Positions 10,803-21,353 of a stretch of 64,000 nt of DNA are shown piece after piece; the stretch's first letter is position 1, and every line of letters begins with the position of its first letter. Source of the DNA: Diphasiastrum complanatum (Eukaryota > Streptophyta > Lycopodiopsida > Lycopodiales > Lycopodiaceae); assembly GCA_029204225.1 (NCBI GenBank), contig CM055098.1:2539106-2603105 (forward strand), read 5' to 3'. The translations under genes were made by a program, and so were the position numbers. The notes beneath the pieces were generated by a model. It made no database searches. It was not told the origin of the DNA and saw nothing but the letters and a program-made list of their open reading frames with translations.

Positions 10803-13289
10803 ATGGCAACCTCAAGTGGCTTCATGTTGAAAGTGAGTTTTTTTAACTTGTGCATTCAGATATTCATGGTGTTACTACAATTAGCAATGGAGGTGCTAAA
10901 ATGTATGTGACTTTTATTAATGATTTTAGTAGATTTTGTTGGGTGTATCTATTAAAAAACAAAGATGAGGTGTTTGATGTCTTTGTCAAGTTCAAGAAAG
11001 GGAGGTTCAATTTTCTACCAAGATCAAGTGCTTGAGGAGTGACAATGGTGGTGAGTACATATCTACCAAGTTCAAGGCATTTTGTGATGCAAATGGGATC
11101 AAGAGGGAGTACACAAGCCCAAGGACATCACAAAAAAATGGATTGGTTAAGAGAAAGAATAAAATCTTATGTGAAGGTGCCAAAGTCATGAGGTTAGGTG
11201 CAAATCTTCCTAAATCCTTTTGGGATCAAGCTTTGTTGTGTGCTAATTTTCTATGCAATAGATGGCCGAGTGTGGTATTGGAAGGAAAAAACTTCTTTTG
11301 AGGTCTTGTTTAGTACAAGGCCGAGTGCCAAGTTTTTCAAAACTTTTGGATGAATTTGCTATATCAACATCACTCTTGATGATAGGACAAAAGATGATCC
11401 ATCTTCAAGAAAAGGTACTTTTGTTGGTTATAGTGAGGTGATCAGGCTTACAAAGTTTTTATTCCTTCAACTAAGAAAGTGGTCATTGGAAAAGATGTTT
11501 TTTTTAATGAGGGGAACTTTCCAAAAGTTTTTTCAAGTGGTTGTGTGGATGTTGGATCTAACATTCTTGATGATGACATTGTTGATGGTACTTTGGTGTT
11601 GATGTTGAAGAGCCTACTTCAAATCAAATCCCAAGGAGGACATCAAGGCAAAGGCAACAACTTTTAAGACACTTATGATGAAAGGATAAGCAAGTTGGTG
11701 GTGGTACAAACTATACTTTCCTAACCTCTTTTGATGAACCTACATGTGTAGATGAAGCAAGAAAAAAGAGGAATGGATCCAAGCAATGGATCTTGAGTAT
11801 CAAGCTCTTATGAAGAATGACACATTGAGATTGGTGGAACTTCCAAAGGACAAGAAGACTATTGGATGCAAGTGGATCTTCAAAGTAAAGACAAACAAAG
11901 ATGGATCAATCAACACGTACAAGGAAAGGTTGGTGGCAAAAGGATATGCACAAGAGTATGAAATTGACTATGATGAGACCTTTGCAACCGTGGCAAAGAT
12001 GGTAAGCGCGAGTCATTATTTCACTTGCAACACTCTTTGGATGTGATCTATGGCAATTGGATATCACAAATGCATTCTTGAATGATGATCTTGAGGAGGA
12101 GGTGTTTATGGAGCAACTCGAGGGCTACATTTCACATGGCAAGCCTAATCATGTGTGTTTTCTTCAAAAGAGTTTGTATGGGCTTAAGAAAGCACCAAGG
12201 AGTTGGTAGGCTAAGCTTAACACTTTTCTACTTTCTCAAAATTTCAACATGAGTGAGTATGATCATTCACTTTACTATAGATTTGTTGGAAATGATGTTA
12301 CATTTTCCTAATCTATGTGGATGATGTCATTTTGAGTGGAGGCAACAATCAAGATATTGATGATATCAATATGGCACTAAAAAAAGAGTTTGATGTGCAT
12401 GATCTTGGTTTTTGGCATATATCTTGTGAATAGAAGTATTTAGATTTTCTCAATTTACTTTCATTTTTCAAGAAAAGTATGCTAATTCTATTCTAAAAAG
12501 ATTTCATATGGTAGATGCAAAATCTTGTGATACACCAATGGAGTCAAATGTAAAGCTCACTATAAGAGGTAATGAAAGATCCTTTGAGGACATTACTCTC
12601 TATAGGAAACTAGTTGGTTCACTCATATATCTAACCATCACAAGACCTGATATTAGCTATTGTGTTGGTAGACTAAGTCAATTTATGCATGATCCAGTGT
12701 GGAGCATTGGAAACTAGGCAAGAGAGTATTGAGGTACATCTCAGATTCTAGAGATTTTTGCATTGTTTATGGAGGATCATCACCTAACTTGTATGGATTT
12801 TTAGATTCGGACTTTGCTGGAGATCAAATGGATAAAAAATTCATAAGTGCACATGCTATTTCAATAGGTGATGGAGCTATCTCTTGGATGTCGAAGAAAC
12901 AAGCTACAATCTTATTGTCATCTAGTGAGGCCGAGTACAAAGCTCTTACACTTTGTACAAAGGAGATGTTATGGATCAAAAGGATGGTAATGGATTTTTA
13001 CTTGATGGATTTTTCATAGAGTCCAATCATCTTTTGTGATAACGTTTCAGCCCAAAAGTTGGCAAGCAATCCTATTTTTCATGCAAGAAGCAAGCATATT
13101 GAATTGGCTTATCATTTTGTGAGAGAACAAGTCATGGCAAAGGAGGTGGAGCTTCAACATGTTTCTTCAAGGGAGTGTGTGGTTGATATCTTCACCAAAG
13201 CATTGAGAAAAGACTTGTTTATGATGCATAGAACATCACTTGGAATTCTATCTAAATTTATGCTAAAACTATTTGAAGAGGGAGTGTGA
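10803..13289 (+). pseudogene. Copia integrase-reverse transcriptase-RNase H remnant
   Basis: Begins with a short Gag-like start (MATSSGFMLKV, 10803) that after a few codons runs into the middle of integrase (HSDIHGVTTIS, about 10850). Thus the body of gag, the protease and the start of integrase have been deleted. Integrase continues with RSDNGGEY (11034) and a degraded NGLVKRKN. Reverse transcriptase shows CKWIFKVKTNKDGS (about 11865), LDITNAFLNDDLEEEVFM (about 12057), SLYGLKKAPRSW followed by a stop (about 12172-12210), and the catalytic LIYVDDVILSGG (about 12308) in another frame. RNase H shows SSSEAEYKAL (about 12920) and ends with the ARSKHIELAYHFVRE and DIFTKAL motifs (13085-13205). There are several frameshifts and stops. 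This is pol of the element at 9722-13915. Confidence 0.87.
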
Positions 13290-13915
13290 AAAATTCAACT
13301 AGTTTAGTTGTTTGGTCTTGGCAATTTTGAGGCCAAATTTAGATCTGAACTTAGAGATATTTTTTTTATGTCAATGCAGGCCTAAATAGTGCTTGTATTA
13401 TTTTTGGCAAGTGGATGAGGTCGAGTTTGGACCCATTCTAATTGAATAATTTTCACACATTGCATCTAGACTAGAATTTCTAGGTCATTTGGTGAGATGC
13501 CAAGAAATTACGATTTAGGGCAAGTGGCCAAATGACATTTGAGAAGCTATAAATAGCAGTAGCAGCATGGAAAACATATCATTGTATTCTTTTTTGATGT
13601 GGAGGATTCATCTCTTATGATTCTATGTCCATCGCATGTGTATTTATTTTAATATCTTGGTTTTCTACGTGTAGAATGTTAATTTTATGATTAATCTTGC
13701 TTCCACATGTGTGAAGGACAGTAGGCTGCTGCCGTTGTAAGGATAGAGACAATACCTTACTGTATTTAAGTGTTTATGATCAGATCTTTGTGCATTTCTA
13801 AGTTCTAGCATGCATAAAGTAGTGATTTCTATCTTCTAGCTATTTCTAGATGTGCAACCAAATTTGGCTAAGATCTTGTTGATCAATCAAGTATGTTTTG
13901 CATCTGATTTTTTCA
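13285..13915 (+). repeat. 3' LTR
   Basis: A 631 bp partner of the LTR at 9722-10355. Identity is high across the whole length, with substitutions and one short indel cluster near 13340-13405. Confidence 0.9.
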
Positions 13916-14067
13916 AAATTACATGAATGGATCTGTTAGGTCATTTCATATTTTTTGATGGTTTTGAATTTAATTTTGATGAGTATCTTGCTCAAACGTT
14001 CACTTGACCCACTTCTTATGATCAATATCAATTAGAATTATATCAGGCAAGTAACCGATTTCAAATG

Positions 14068-14485
14068 TGATAGTGTCGGCTTTTCCCAAAATGCGACACT
14101 TTAGCATAGCTCAACAGTTCAACTATTTTCAACACTGTCGGCTTCTTCCTTTCAACTATCTTGAAGAAGTTAAACTGTTTTAAAGACTTTGTCATCTATT
14201 TAAGGGCACCGTCATATTTTTTTAAGGACAGTGTCAGCTTTTTAAGGGCACTGTCGGGTTTTTTTTTTCTCTCTTCAAGATTTTGCAAAAAAGTCGACAA
14301 TGCCCTTAAAAAGTTGACATTGTCCTTAAAAAAATGCGACGGTGCCCTTAAAAAGGCGACAATGTCTTTAAAACAGTTTAACTTCTTTAAAATAGTTGAA
14401 AGGAAGAAGCCGACACTGTTGAAAATAGTTGAGCTGTTGAACTATGCTGAAGTGTCGCATTTGAGAAAAGCCAACATTGTCACAT
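14068..14485. repeat. ~410 bp near-perfect palindrome (foldback)
   Basis: The left arm (about 14068-14270) is the reverse complement of the right arm (about 14285-14485) apart from scattered mismatches; the centre is near 14275 (TCTCTCTTCAAGATTTT). The arms themselves are built from repeated words of the type GACA-TGTCG separated by AAGGGC and TTTTTTAA blocks. RNA copied from either strand would fold into a long hairpin. It lies just beyond the 3' end of the reverse-strand Copia at 14814-16602, and motifs shared with the 43 kb region suggest that it is part of, or inserted in, an LTR. The open frame of 124 codons that crosses it (14161-14535) has no independent support. Confidence 0.85.
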
Positions 14486-14539
14486 TTTGGGAAAAACTGA
14501 CACTGTCGCATTTCGAGAAAAGCCGACACTGTTAAAAAC

Positions 14540-14650
14540 ATAGTTCATTTCTGTAGACTGTAGCGACACTTAGGGTATTTCTGCAGACTGTCGCGACACT
14601 TAGTGTAATTCTGCAGACTGTCGAAAAAGTAATATATTTCTATAGACTTG
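14540..14650. repeat. AGACTGT-type short tandem repeat
   Basis: Three to four imperfect copies of a roughly 35-base word, TTTCTGYAGACTGT followed by CGACACTTAG. Related copies (TTTCTATAGACTGT, TTCTACAGACTGT) occur at 43500-43550, again beside GACA-TGTCG words. Confidence 0.7.
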
Positions 14651-14813
14651 TTCTAAATGCTAGTTCTTGGAAGTCCTTGAAGATGGCCAAGTCTTCAATG
14701 ACTTCAAATTGTTGAACTTAACATCTGAGCTTGAAATTATGATAGGATTGGTTACCCTTTGCTGGAGATAAGCCGGAAGTCCGTTGTAGTCGTTTTTCAA
14801 ATAGTTTGGCTGT

Positions 14814-16602
14814 CTAAGTTGTGATTCCTGCAAGTATGAGATGAGCAGACGTAGAACCAAAGTTGGTTTCACCTGACCCTAGATCAACAATCAATAAACG
14901 TGTAGGAAGAATCTTGAAATAGAAATAGTCATTCACCAAGGAGACAACTATGGGCTTAGGGGACTGTTGGTGCCTTGGTATCTTCGTCAGATTCAACATG
15001 TTGAAGAACTTTTGGTGCTTGATCCTGGGAAGCGCTTTGGTGAAGATGTCTGCGTCCATTTCTGTTGTGGAGCAGTATTGCAAGATCACTTGCCCTGAGA
15101 AAACTTTCTCCCAAATAAAATGATACTGGATTTTTATGTGCTTGGATTTGCCATGAAATCTAGGATTCAGTGACAGTGAAATACAACTCAAGCTGTCACA
15201 CAGAATGGTGGTGGCATTGAACTGAGTGTGATGTAAGTCGTGAAGTAATAACCTATTCCATACAATTTTTTTTGAAGCTTGGCATGCTGCGATGTATTCC
15301 GTCTCTGTCGAAGAAAGCGCAACTGATTTCTGCTTCCTTGAGTTCCACGAAATCGGTCCCCCTGCCAGACAGAAACAAAACCCGGAGGTAGATTTTCTGG
15401 TAGAGATTGTTCCTCCCCAATCTGAGTCGGAGTAGCCTCGTAGGATGAGTTTCCATCATAACATAAAATGTGATCTAAACTTCCCTGAATATATCTCATC
15501 ACTCTCTTTAATGCTTTCCAATGAGAGATCCTAGGATTAGACATGAATTGACTTAACGTTCTAACAATGTATGCTAAATCTGGTCTAGTATACAACATTG
15601 CATACACCAAAGATCATATGAGTAAATGATAAGGATACTTCGCTATGTCGAGTACTTCACTATTAGAATCAACACAAGTAGGTTTAGTCAATACTATACT
15701 TGGATAAACTGGAGTATCAATGGGTTTGCAATCAGACATATGAAACTTTTCTAAAATGCATGCTGGCTAAGATAGATCTTCTTTTGAAGTCTATTTCTAG
15801 TAATGTGAATTCCTAGCAAAGAATGGACAGCTCCTAAACCAGTCATGTCAAATTCCTTTGACAGATCACTCTTAGTAGTGTGCAGAAGAAAAGTGTCATT
15901 AGACAAGATAAATACATCATCTACGTAAAGAGCTACGTGAACTGAATTGGTGCTTACATGCTTCAATAAACATTACAGTCAACTGAATTGTTTGCAAATC
16001 CCAATTGAATGAGATAAGAGTTGATTCTAGCGAACCATGCTCTTGTGGCATGTTTCAGACCGTAGATTGCTTTATGCAGCTTGCACACTTTGTGCTCTTG
16101 GCCTTTGACTTCGAATCCTTCCGGTTGGAAGGTATACAACTCTTCCTCGATGCCATTGAGAAATGTTGTCTTGACATCCATTTGGTGCATTTCGAGGTCT
16201 TCCGTAGCTCCTAATGCAATCAGAGTCCTGATTGACTGCATCTTGATGACATGACTGAAAATTTCTTGATATTCCACTCTTTGGACTTGAGTGAATCGTT
16301 TAGCCACCAGCTGTGCTTTCCATTTAGCAATGGAACCATCAGAGTTGATCTTCTTTTTGAAGATCCACTTGTTGTCGATAACTCTCTTGTGAGTGAGGAA
16401 GTCGACCAATGTCCAGGTCTGGTTCGTCAAAAGTGAGTTGTAGTCGCTTTCCATAGCTTTTTACCACTTCACAATATCCTTGAAGTTAATTCCTTCAACT
16501 GGGGTCTCCGGTTCTTCTGATGAAGTCCAGAATGATTGAGGTGTATACCTCTCAGGAACTGTTTGAGTCCGTGAGGATCTGCGGACGTTTGGTTGACCAA
16601 GA
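14814..16602 (-). pseudogene. reverse-strand Copia reverse transcriptase-RNase H remnant
   Basis: Read from high to low coordinates: a linker (RRSSRTQTVPERYTP, about 16590), reverse transcriptase starting MESDYNSLLTNQTWTLVD (16454) with KWIFKKKINSDGS, MDVKTTFLNG and a KAIYGLKHATRAW stretch, then in a shifted frame the catalytic LYVDDVFILSND (near 15925) and DMTGLGAVHSLLGIHI. Next come RPDLAYIVRTLSQFM (near 15580), a broken RNase H, and the terminal SKHIKIQYHFIWEKV and DIFTKALPRIKHQKF motifs (15145-15010). Gag, protease and integrase are missing: the sequence runs directly into a Helitron helicase at about 16605. Frameshifts at about 15960, 15740, 15610 and 15190 make it non-functional. The RT differs from the forward-strand Copia family at 9.7 kb. 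Confidence 0.87.
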
Positions 16603-16604
16603 TG

Positions 16605-17900
16605 CTAAATCTGCTCGAGCTGGCTTGGTCTAGGCACTGGATCAAAATCGTCAAGAGTCAATTTACGTGTGATGAATATGTGTTCTCGGTTGGTGACTCG
16701 GGACAACATCACATACATTAGGCCTGGACTGAATGTTTTTTGAATATCAAGTATGGCGGTGCCATGGATCGTTGTGCCTTGTGATTTATGGACTATGATA
16801 GCATATGCCAATGTCAGTGGGAAGGTACATTTATAGTAGGTTTTTAAATTGTATCTAATTTTGCGCACTGTGGATGGAGTGATTTTTATTTTTTTACTGG
16901 TCGCATCGAGTTTTATCGTAATAGAGTCTATTTCCTTGTCATTTTTGGACCACATGAAGTCTTCGATTGTTCCCGTTGCTCCATTCACAACTCCATTTTG
17001 TATGTCCAAATTTGAAAGAATCATTATCTTTGCATTCTTGGCAATTTCTTCTAGTTGGTGGAATGTATGATCTTCAAGCCATGATTTCAAGTCCGTGTTG
17101 TCTGCTGCATTTGTTTTCATGGGCACTTCACCGACTAATAATAGAATATAATTTTTAAAAGGTGCATTGCATGGGGTGGATTTTATTTGATTTATTTGAT
17201 GCACAACAAGCCGTAATGTCTGTGCGGTCATCATGGACATCTCATCGATAATGATATATTTAGCAACAAGTATTGTTCTGAAACGTATGTCAGTTGGCAT
17301 TAAATTTCGTATGTACAAGCCATTGACAGGGATGGAAAACATGTTGTGCATTGTTGTTGCACGTTTGCTAAGTCTTGATGTAGCGGCACCAGTAGTAGCA
17401 CAAAGCAACACGGGTCTATTCAATTTGTCAAGTGAGTATGCTAGATACTTTATGAAATGTGTTTTTCCACTTCCAGGTGTACCCGAAAGCACAAAAATAC
17501 CTGAAGTTTCTGATATCAAAAGTGAGTAGATATTTTCTTGTTCCATTGTCAACGAGGTATTTCCAAAAGATTCAAATTTGTGTACAATACCCAATGCATC
17601 CTTGGTATCTTTCGCCAAAGATTTCACATTGTCATCTACTTGTTCAGATACAACTTGAAATAGAGAGTCACACGAAAATGATTTGTGTTGCAATAGAATG
17701 TTCACGATCTGTTGTCGCTACTCATCTTGCAGCATCTGTTTATTTGTATAGTCCTGAACATGGCATTCAATATCTTTCTCGCTTCGAATGATATCACGCA
17801 ATATGCATTCCGTGTAATAAGATCCATTGTTTCTGAGCAAAGTTCAATGGAATCTCAATCTTTTTGTTGTTTGATTCGTATTTGGCAGGAATAAATGCAC
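16605..17900 (-). pseudogene. Helitron PIF1-like DNA helicase remnant
   Basis: Superfamily 1 DNA helicase of the PIF1 type, the C-terminal part of a Helitron RepHel protein that unwinds DNA during rolling-circle transposition. The open frame 16605-17705 (366 codons) shows Walker A GTPGSGKTHFI (about residue 76), CATTGAATSRL, Walker B YIIIDEMSM (about 150), then KIMILSNLDIQNGVVNGATG and the late motifs LTLAYAIIVHKSQGTT and MYVMLSRVTNREHIFI. After the LLLVG motif the protein jumps to a much later region (ADNTDLKSWLEDHTFHQLEE), so the middle of the helicase appears deleted. Codons at 17706-17900 hold a frameshifted link (TRNAYCVISFEARK) to the Rep part. The frame ends within bases of the Copia remnant at about 16602. 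Confidence 0.85.
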
Positions 17901-17905
17901 TGATT

Positions 17906-19500
17906 TCATTTTCGATTCTTGTAACATCTTTTTTTTTTCACCCATAACATGATGTGCGCATGCACAGAACCCCTATTTTGGAATTCATAGCGTAACATAT
18001 AATGTTTGACATGGCCTAGAATTGCCTTTTTGAAAAGAATGAATGTTTTCATGAACATTTCTAGTTTCTTAACGAAAAGCATTGAACATTCAACTGGGCA
18101 ATTTCTCCGATTAAAATTCTTGTTGTATGTTCTCACAAGCTCTTCTATTTTTGCAGTCTCCACCCATCGCAGCTCAGTGGTTTCATCGCTTGTCAATGTT
18201 AGAAAGAAATCTGGCAAGCCCCAATATCCCACCATTGCTAGCAAGTCCTTGAAATTCCGTCTATGCCATGATGGTGTTCCAGGGATCTCACGTGGCAAAG
18301 TGAATTTCAAAACGTTTTTGAAAATCTCTTCCTCATTTGCATGTGGATGTTTTGTGACAAAATCAATTATGTCTTTTTGCAACACAATAGATGGCACTTT
18401 TGTTGTGATCAAAATCGCTTGTCTTATTTGATACATGACAAGTAAATATGGTGGGAATAACGTAAATGGCGAGAATAGTGTGGCGACTCTCATTTTTATG
18501 TAATCTATATAACATATTTTGCCATCATAATACCCCTGTCCAAATGGAAACAAGAATGGAAAGATTGCATTTTCTAGAGTGATAAATAATTTTTCTCTAG
18601 GCACGAATGACAAGCCAGACATGTTAGTTTCGAATATTGATGTCTCGTTGCTTCCATGCGTCAAATCCCTTATTTGTAAATTTGAATATGTATATATGTC
18701 ATTTTTTTGAATGTCATGTGCTTTGCTACAAGGCGTTATGTCTTTTAGCAATATGTACACTCGTTCAAATGGATCACTTTGCATGTTTTGAAATCTATCC
18801 ATTTTTGTGTCCAACATTTTTTCAACTGATGCTAGAGATATGAATGGCAAGCTTTGAGTCTGAGAGGCATATTCATATAAACTCAAAAATGTTTGCAAGA
18901 TTGGATTATGCAAAACATTCTGTTCTAAAACATTTCGTATCTCGATTGTGTCATGATTCCTATCGCATATGCTCAAATTGCAAGCAATAAGATTGTCAAA
19001 TAGTGATCTTTTTTCAATACGCCTTGTCACAATCGAGTTAACGCGGCACGTGACATCTACTGAAACATCTATGATCGACAACAATTGCAAGTTCGATACA
19101 TGTATTTTTAGAATGGTTTGTATATATGTAGGAGAGAAAAAGACTATGTATTTGATACGATCTGGATAAGCCTTACATACAGGACATGTATGCCAACTCG
19201 TTTGGTTGTCATTTGCATATGTATACTCCCACATAAATGTGTTGGCTATTGCATATGGTGGGATAGCTCGACCCATATTCTTAGCTTTCATGTCTTTCTT
19301 TTGGTTGGAAAACGTGACATTTCCGCATATTGAACAACACTTCATTAAGCCAAGGATTTCATCGCAAATATTTTTCCATAGATTTTGAAATCTAGCGATG
19401 TCGAACCACCCATCAGAGTAAGGAGCAAGTGCTTTTTTTTTTTTTTTTTTCTATGAATTTTTCTTTGGCCGCTTTGCGTCTTTCATTCAATGTGCGGCTT
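17906..19500 (-). pseudogene. Helitron Rep (HUH endonuclease) N-terminal part, truncated
   Basis: N-terminal part of a Helitron RepHel protein, the nuclease that nicks and joins DNA in rolling-circle transposition. The main frame is 17906-19345 (479 codons). The reading extends upstream without a stop to about 19430 (PYSDGWFDIARFQNLWK), and a basic segment (ERRKAAKEKF) follows behind a poly-T tract at about 19490. Cysteine pairs CSICG (about residue 4) and CPVCKAYPDR (about 54) look like the N-terminal zinc finger. FPFLFPFGQGYYD and IPGTPSWHRRNFKDLLAMV mark the Helitron-like N domain. The HUH motif is present as RGSVHAHIMLWV near residue 463. The protein stops there, so the part with the catalytic tyrosines is missing and only about 200 bases separate it from the helicase frame. 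Confidence 0.88.
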
Positions 19501-20400
19501 GATCATAAATGTGATGGTTTTTGCATTGTCTATAATAGATTTATAATGAGATATGCAAAGGTGAATCAAAGAATTGGGACTTGTTTTCAAGTTTTTGTAG
19601 ATATCAATTTGCAAGCTGCTATCATCTGCTTTTTGCCAAAGTATGATATGGTAAATTTTGCTAAATGCTATCTTGAATTATCGTGCAAATGACAATAACA
19701 TGAAACATCTACCATGTGTTAGTGAATGTCCAAATAAATATAAAAAAGTAGCAAGCCTATGTACAACGAAAACAAGATTGTTTACGAACTACTAAATTGG
19801 ACAATCATTGACTGCAAAACAACAACTATTCCATACATTATCATCAATTTAATAAAACATGTTGCACAACATTTCATTTTTCAGCACTATTAGCATTTGT
19901 TAGAAAATGTTAGAAGCTAGGTGTTATTTTTCTAATCAATTACGATCTAGCCTAACAAGAGGTCGGTTTTTCTTTTCGCGATTATAATTCGGGAGATTCA
20001 TATGTATCTCAAATCTATGAAGCTAATTTGCTTTCCATCTTCGTGAGCTATTCAATCACATGAATTTTGACAATCAATTGATGAGAATTCAAAACCATAT
20101 CAAGATACACTTGGAATAGCTCTTGTGTGTACAGATATGACTCTAAAGTCGAGGTCTTGTGATGGCTTGTTGTCAAAAGAGAGGGATTTCAGAACTCTAT
20201 CACTTGTATTGTTCTATCGACAATTCAAGTAGGGCCATGATTTTTTTACGCATTTGAATGACCTTTTCATCTCAAATGACATTGTTCATAATGTAACATT
20301 GGATCGAATTTGCAGACATGCTCTATGATTGTCATTTCTGAAGGAAATGAAGTAATCCCTTTTACAATTGCAATCTCTAACGAATAATAATAGTTCAAAT
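19501..20400. other. gene-free spacer
   Basis: AT-rich DNA between the Helitron Rep and the plastid insert. It includes a short module (about 19895-19999) that recurs at 22637-22740 and could belong to the upstream end of the Helitron. No gene is seen. The left limit of the plastid insert is not sharp. Confidence 0.45.
19895..19999. repeat. shared module ending in GGGAGATTC
   Basis: The sequence from GTTAGAAAATGTTAGAAGC to TTATAATTCGGGAGATTC resembles 22637-22740 (GTTAGCATGTTAGGAAAAG ... AATTATAAACTAGGAGATTC). It lies upstream of the Helitron Rep, so it might be part of that element's 5' end. Confidence 0.4.
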
Positions 20401-20559
20401 TTCAATTCGGAATCAATTTTAGAAATGGAATCCTAAATGGATATAAAGGTAAGGAAATTGAATGCGCACGAGAAAAGCGTATAGTTTTTCATTAAGGGAT
20501 TTGAGTCAGTGCCAGCAACGAATTGTAAAGGTTCAAATAGATTCAAAATTGGTCTTATC

Positions 20560-20685
20560 AGTTCAATTCATCGCAGGAGATGAATCATTGAGGACTCTCT
20601 CCAAGTGCCATTGGGGAACCACATGACCCTAAAGTCTCATGTGTGGTTTTGGAATAGAGATGTTAACATCACTTTCAACATGGAC
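20560..20685 (+). pseudogene. ndhA: plastid ndhA group II intron 3' end
   Basis: Just upstream of ndhA exon 2 lies AAAGTCTCATGTGTGGTTTTGG, close to the conserved domain V hairpin of plastid group II introns (GAAAGTCTCATGTACGGTTTT type). This supports an origin from unspliced plastid DNA, not from an RNA copy. Confidence 0.65.
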
Positions 20686-21258
20686 TATAATTATCTAACA
20701 ACTTGAGTACAATTGCTATAGCTGAAGCACATTCTAAATATGGTTTTTGGGGATGGAATTTATCGCGTCAGTCCATAGATTTCGTAGCTTTCTTAATTTC
20801 CTCCCTATCAGAATGTGAAATATTGCCTTTCGACTTACTAGAAACAAAAGAGGAATTGGTTGCGGGTTGCCAGACCGAGTATTGGAATTGGTTGCGGGTT
20901 ATCAGACTGAGTATTCACGTATTAAATTTGACTCAGTCTATGTTGTTTCTTAACAAAACTTACTAAGTTCCTCATTAGCTGTAACGATTTTTTATTCAGA
21001 CGAATGAAATCTTTTCGTCTCATTCGTACCAAATTTTGACTAGTTGGGATGGAATGTAATCAATGAAAGTAGTGGGTTTTTCAGTATCACAATAGAAATC
21101 ATAACTACATTAGCAAAAGCTTATTTGGTTTTGCAACGACAGGGACTCTACCCAGAGTAAGAATGGATCAACTGGTAGATCTTGGTTGGAAATTCCTCTT
21201 GCCCGTTGCTTTGGGTAATCTATTACTAACAACTTCTTTTGAACTTTTTCTACCATGA
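20686..21258 (+). pseudogene. ndhA: ndhA exon 2, broken
   Basis: Plastid NAD(P)H dehydrogenase subunit A, a membrane subunit of the thylakoid complex for cyclic electron flow. The first part reads [20 protein letters not shown] and continues to [14 protein letters not shown], the conserved quinone-site region. A 32 bp tandem duplication (20852-20915) then shifts the frame. The 3' part is recognisable at about 21115-21240 as [13 protein letters not shown]-like sequence followed by [29 protein letters not shown]. The middle is degraded. It cannot make a working protein. Confidence 0.85.
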
Positions 21259-21353
21259 AATATTCATTAAAATAAACTCTTACAAATGTTCAAATTGATT
21301 CAATTTGTAAGGTGAAAGACACAAACCAAATAATTCATTCCAGGATATTTAAT

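Larger units (their letters stand above)
9722..13915 (+). mobile_element. bounded Copia LTR retrotransposon, internally deleted
   Basis: A 4.2 kb element with two LTRs (9722-10355 and 13285-13915) that both start TGTGAAAAATTC and end TTTTTTCA. The sequence AAATTA flanks both sides (9716-9721 and 13916-13921), giving a target-site duplication of five or six bases. A purine-rich tract (GAAGAGGGAG, about 13275-13284) precedes the 3' LTR, as expected for plus-strand priming. The LTRs have visibly diverged by scattered substitutions and small indels, so the insertion is not recent. Nearly all of gag and the protease are missing, and pol is frameshifted, so it could move only with help from a relative. 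Confidence 0.9.

Noticed and set aside
14161-14535. 124-codon forward frame with repeated Lys-Leu-Thr-Leu blocks
   Set aside because: It crosses the centre of the palindrome, and its repeats follow the DNA repeat units. No start context or family match.
14955-14985. AGGGGACTGTTGG as polypurine tract and LTR start on the forward strand
   Set aside because: The Copia RT and RNase H around it run on the reverse strand and read through this stretch (RHQQSPKP), so it is coding sequence and not an LTR boundary.
16590-17705. Helicase as a host PIF1 gene
   Set aside because: It lies next to a Helitron Rep on the same strand, has the Helitron-type NLDIQNGVVNGATG region and an internal deletion, so it is transposon-derived.
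18006-18431. 141-codon forward frame
   Set aside because: Shadow of the reverse-strand Helitron Rep; the Rep frame has clear family motifs and this one has none.
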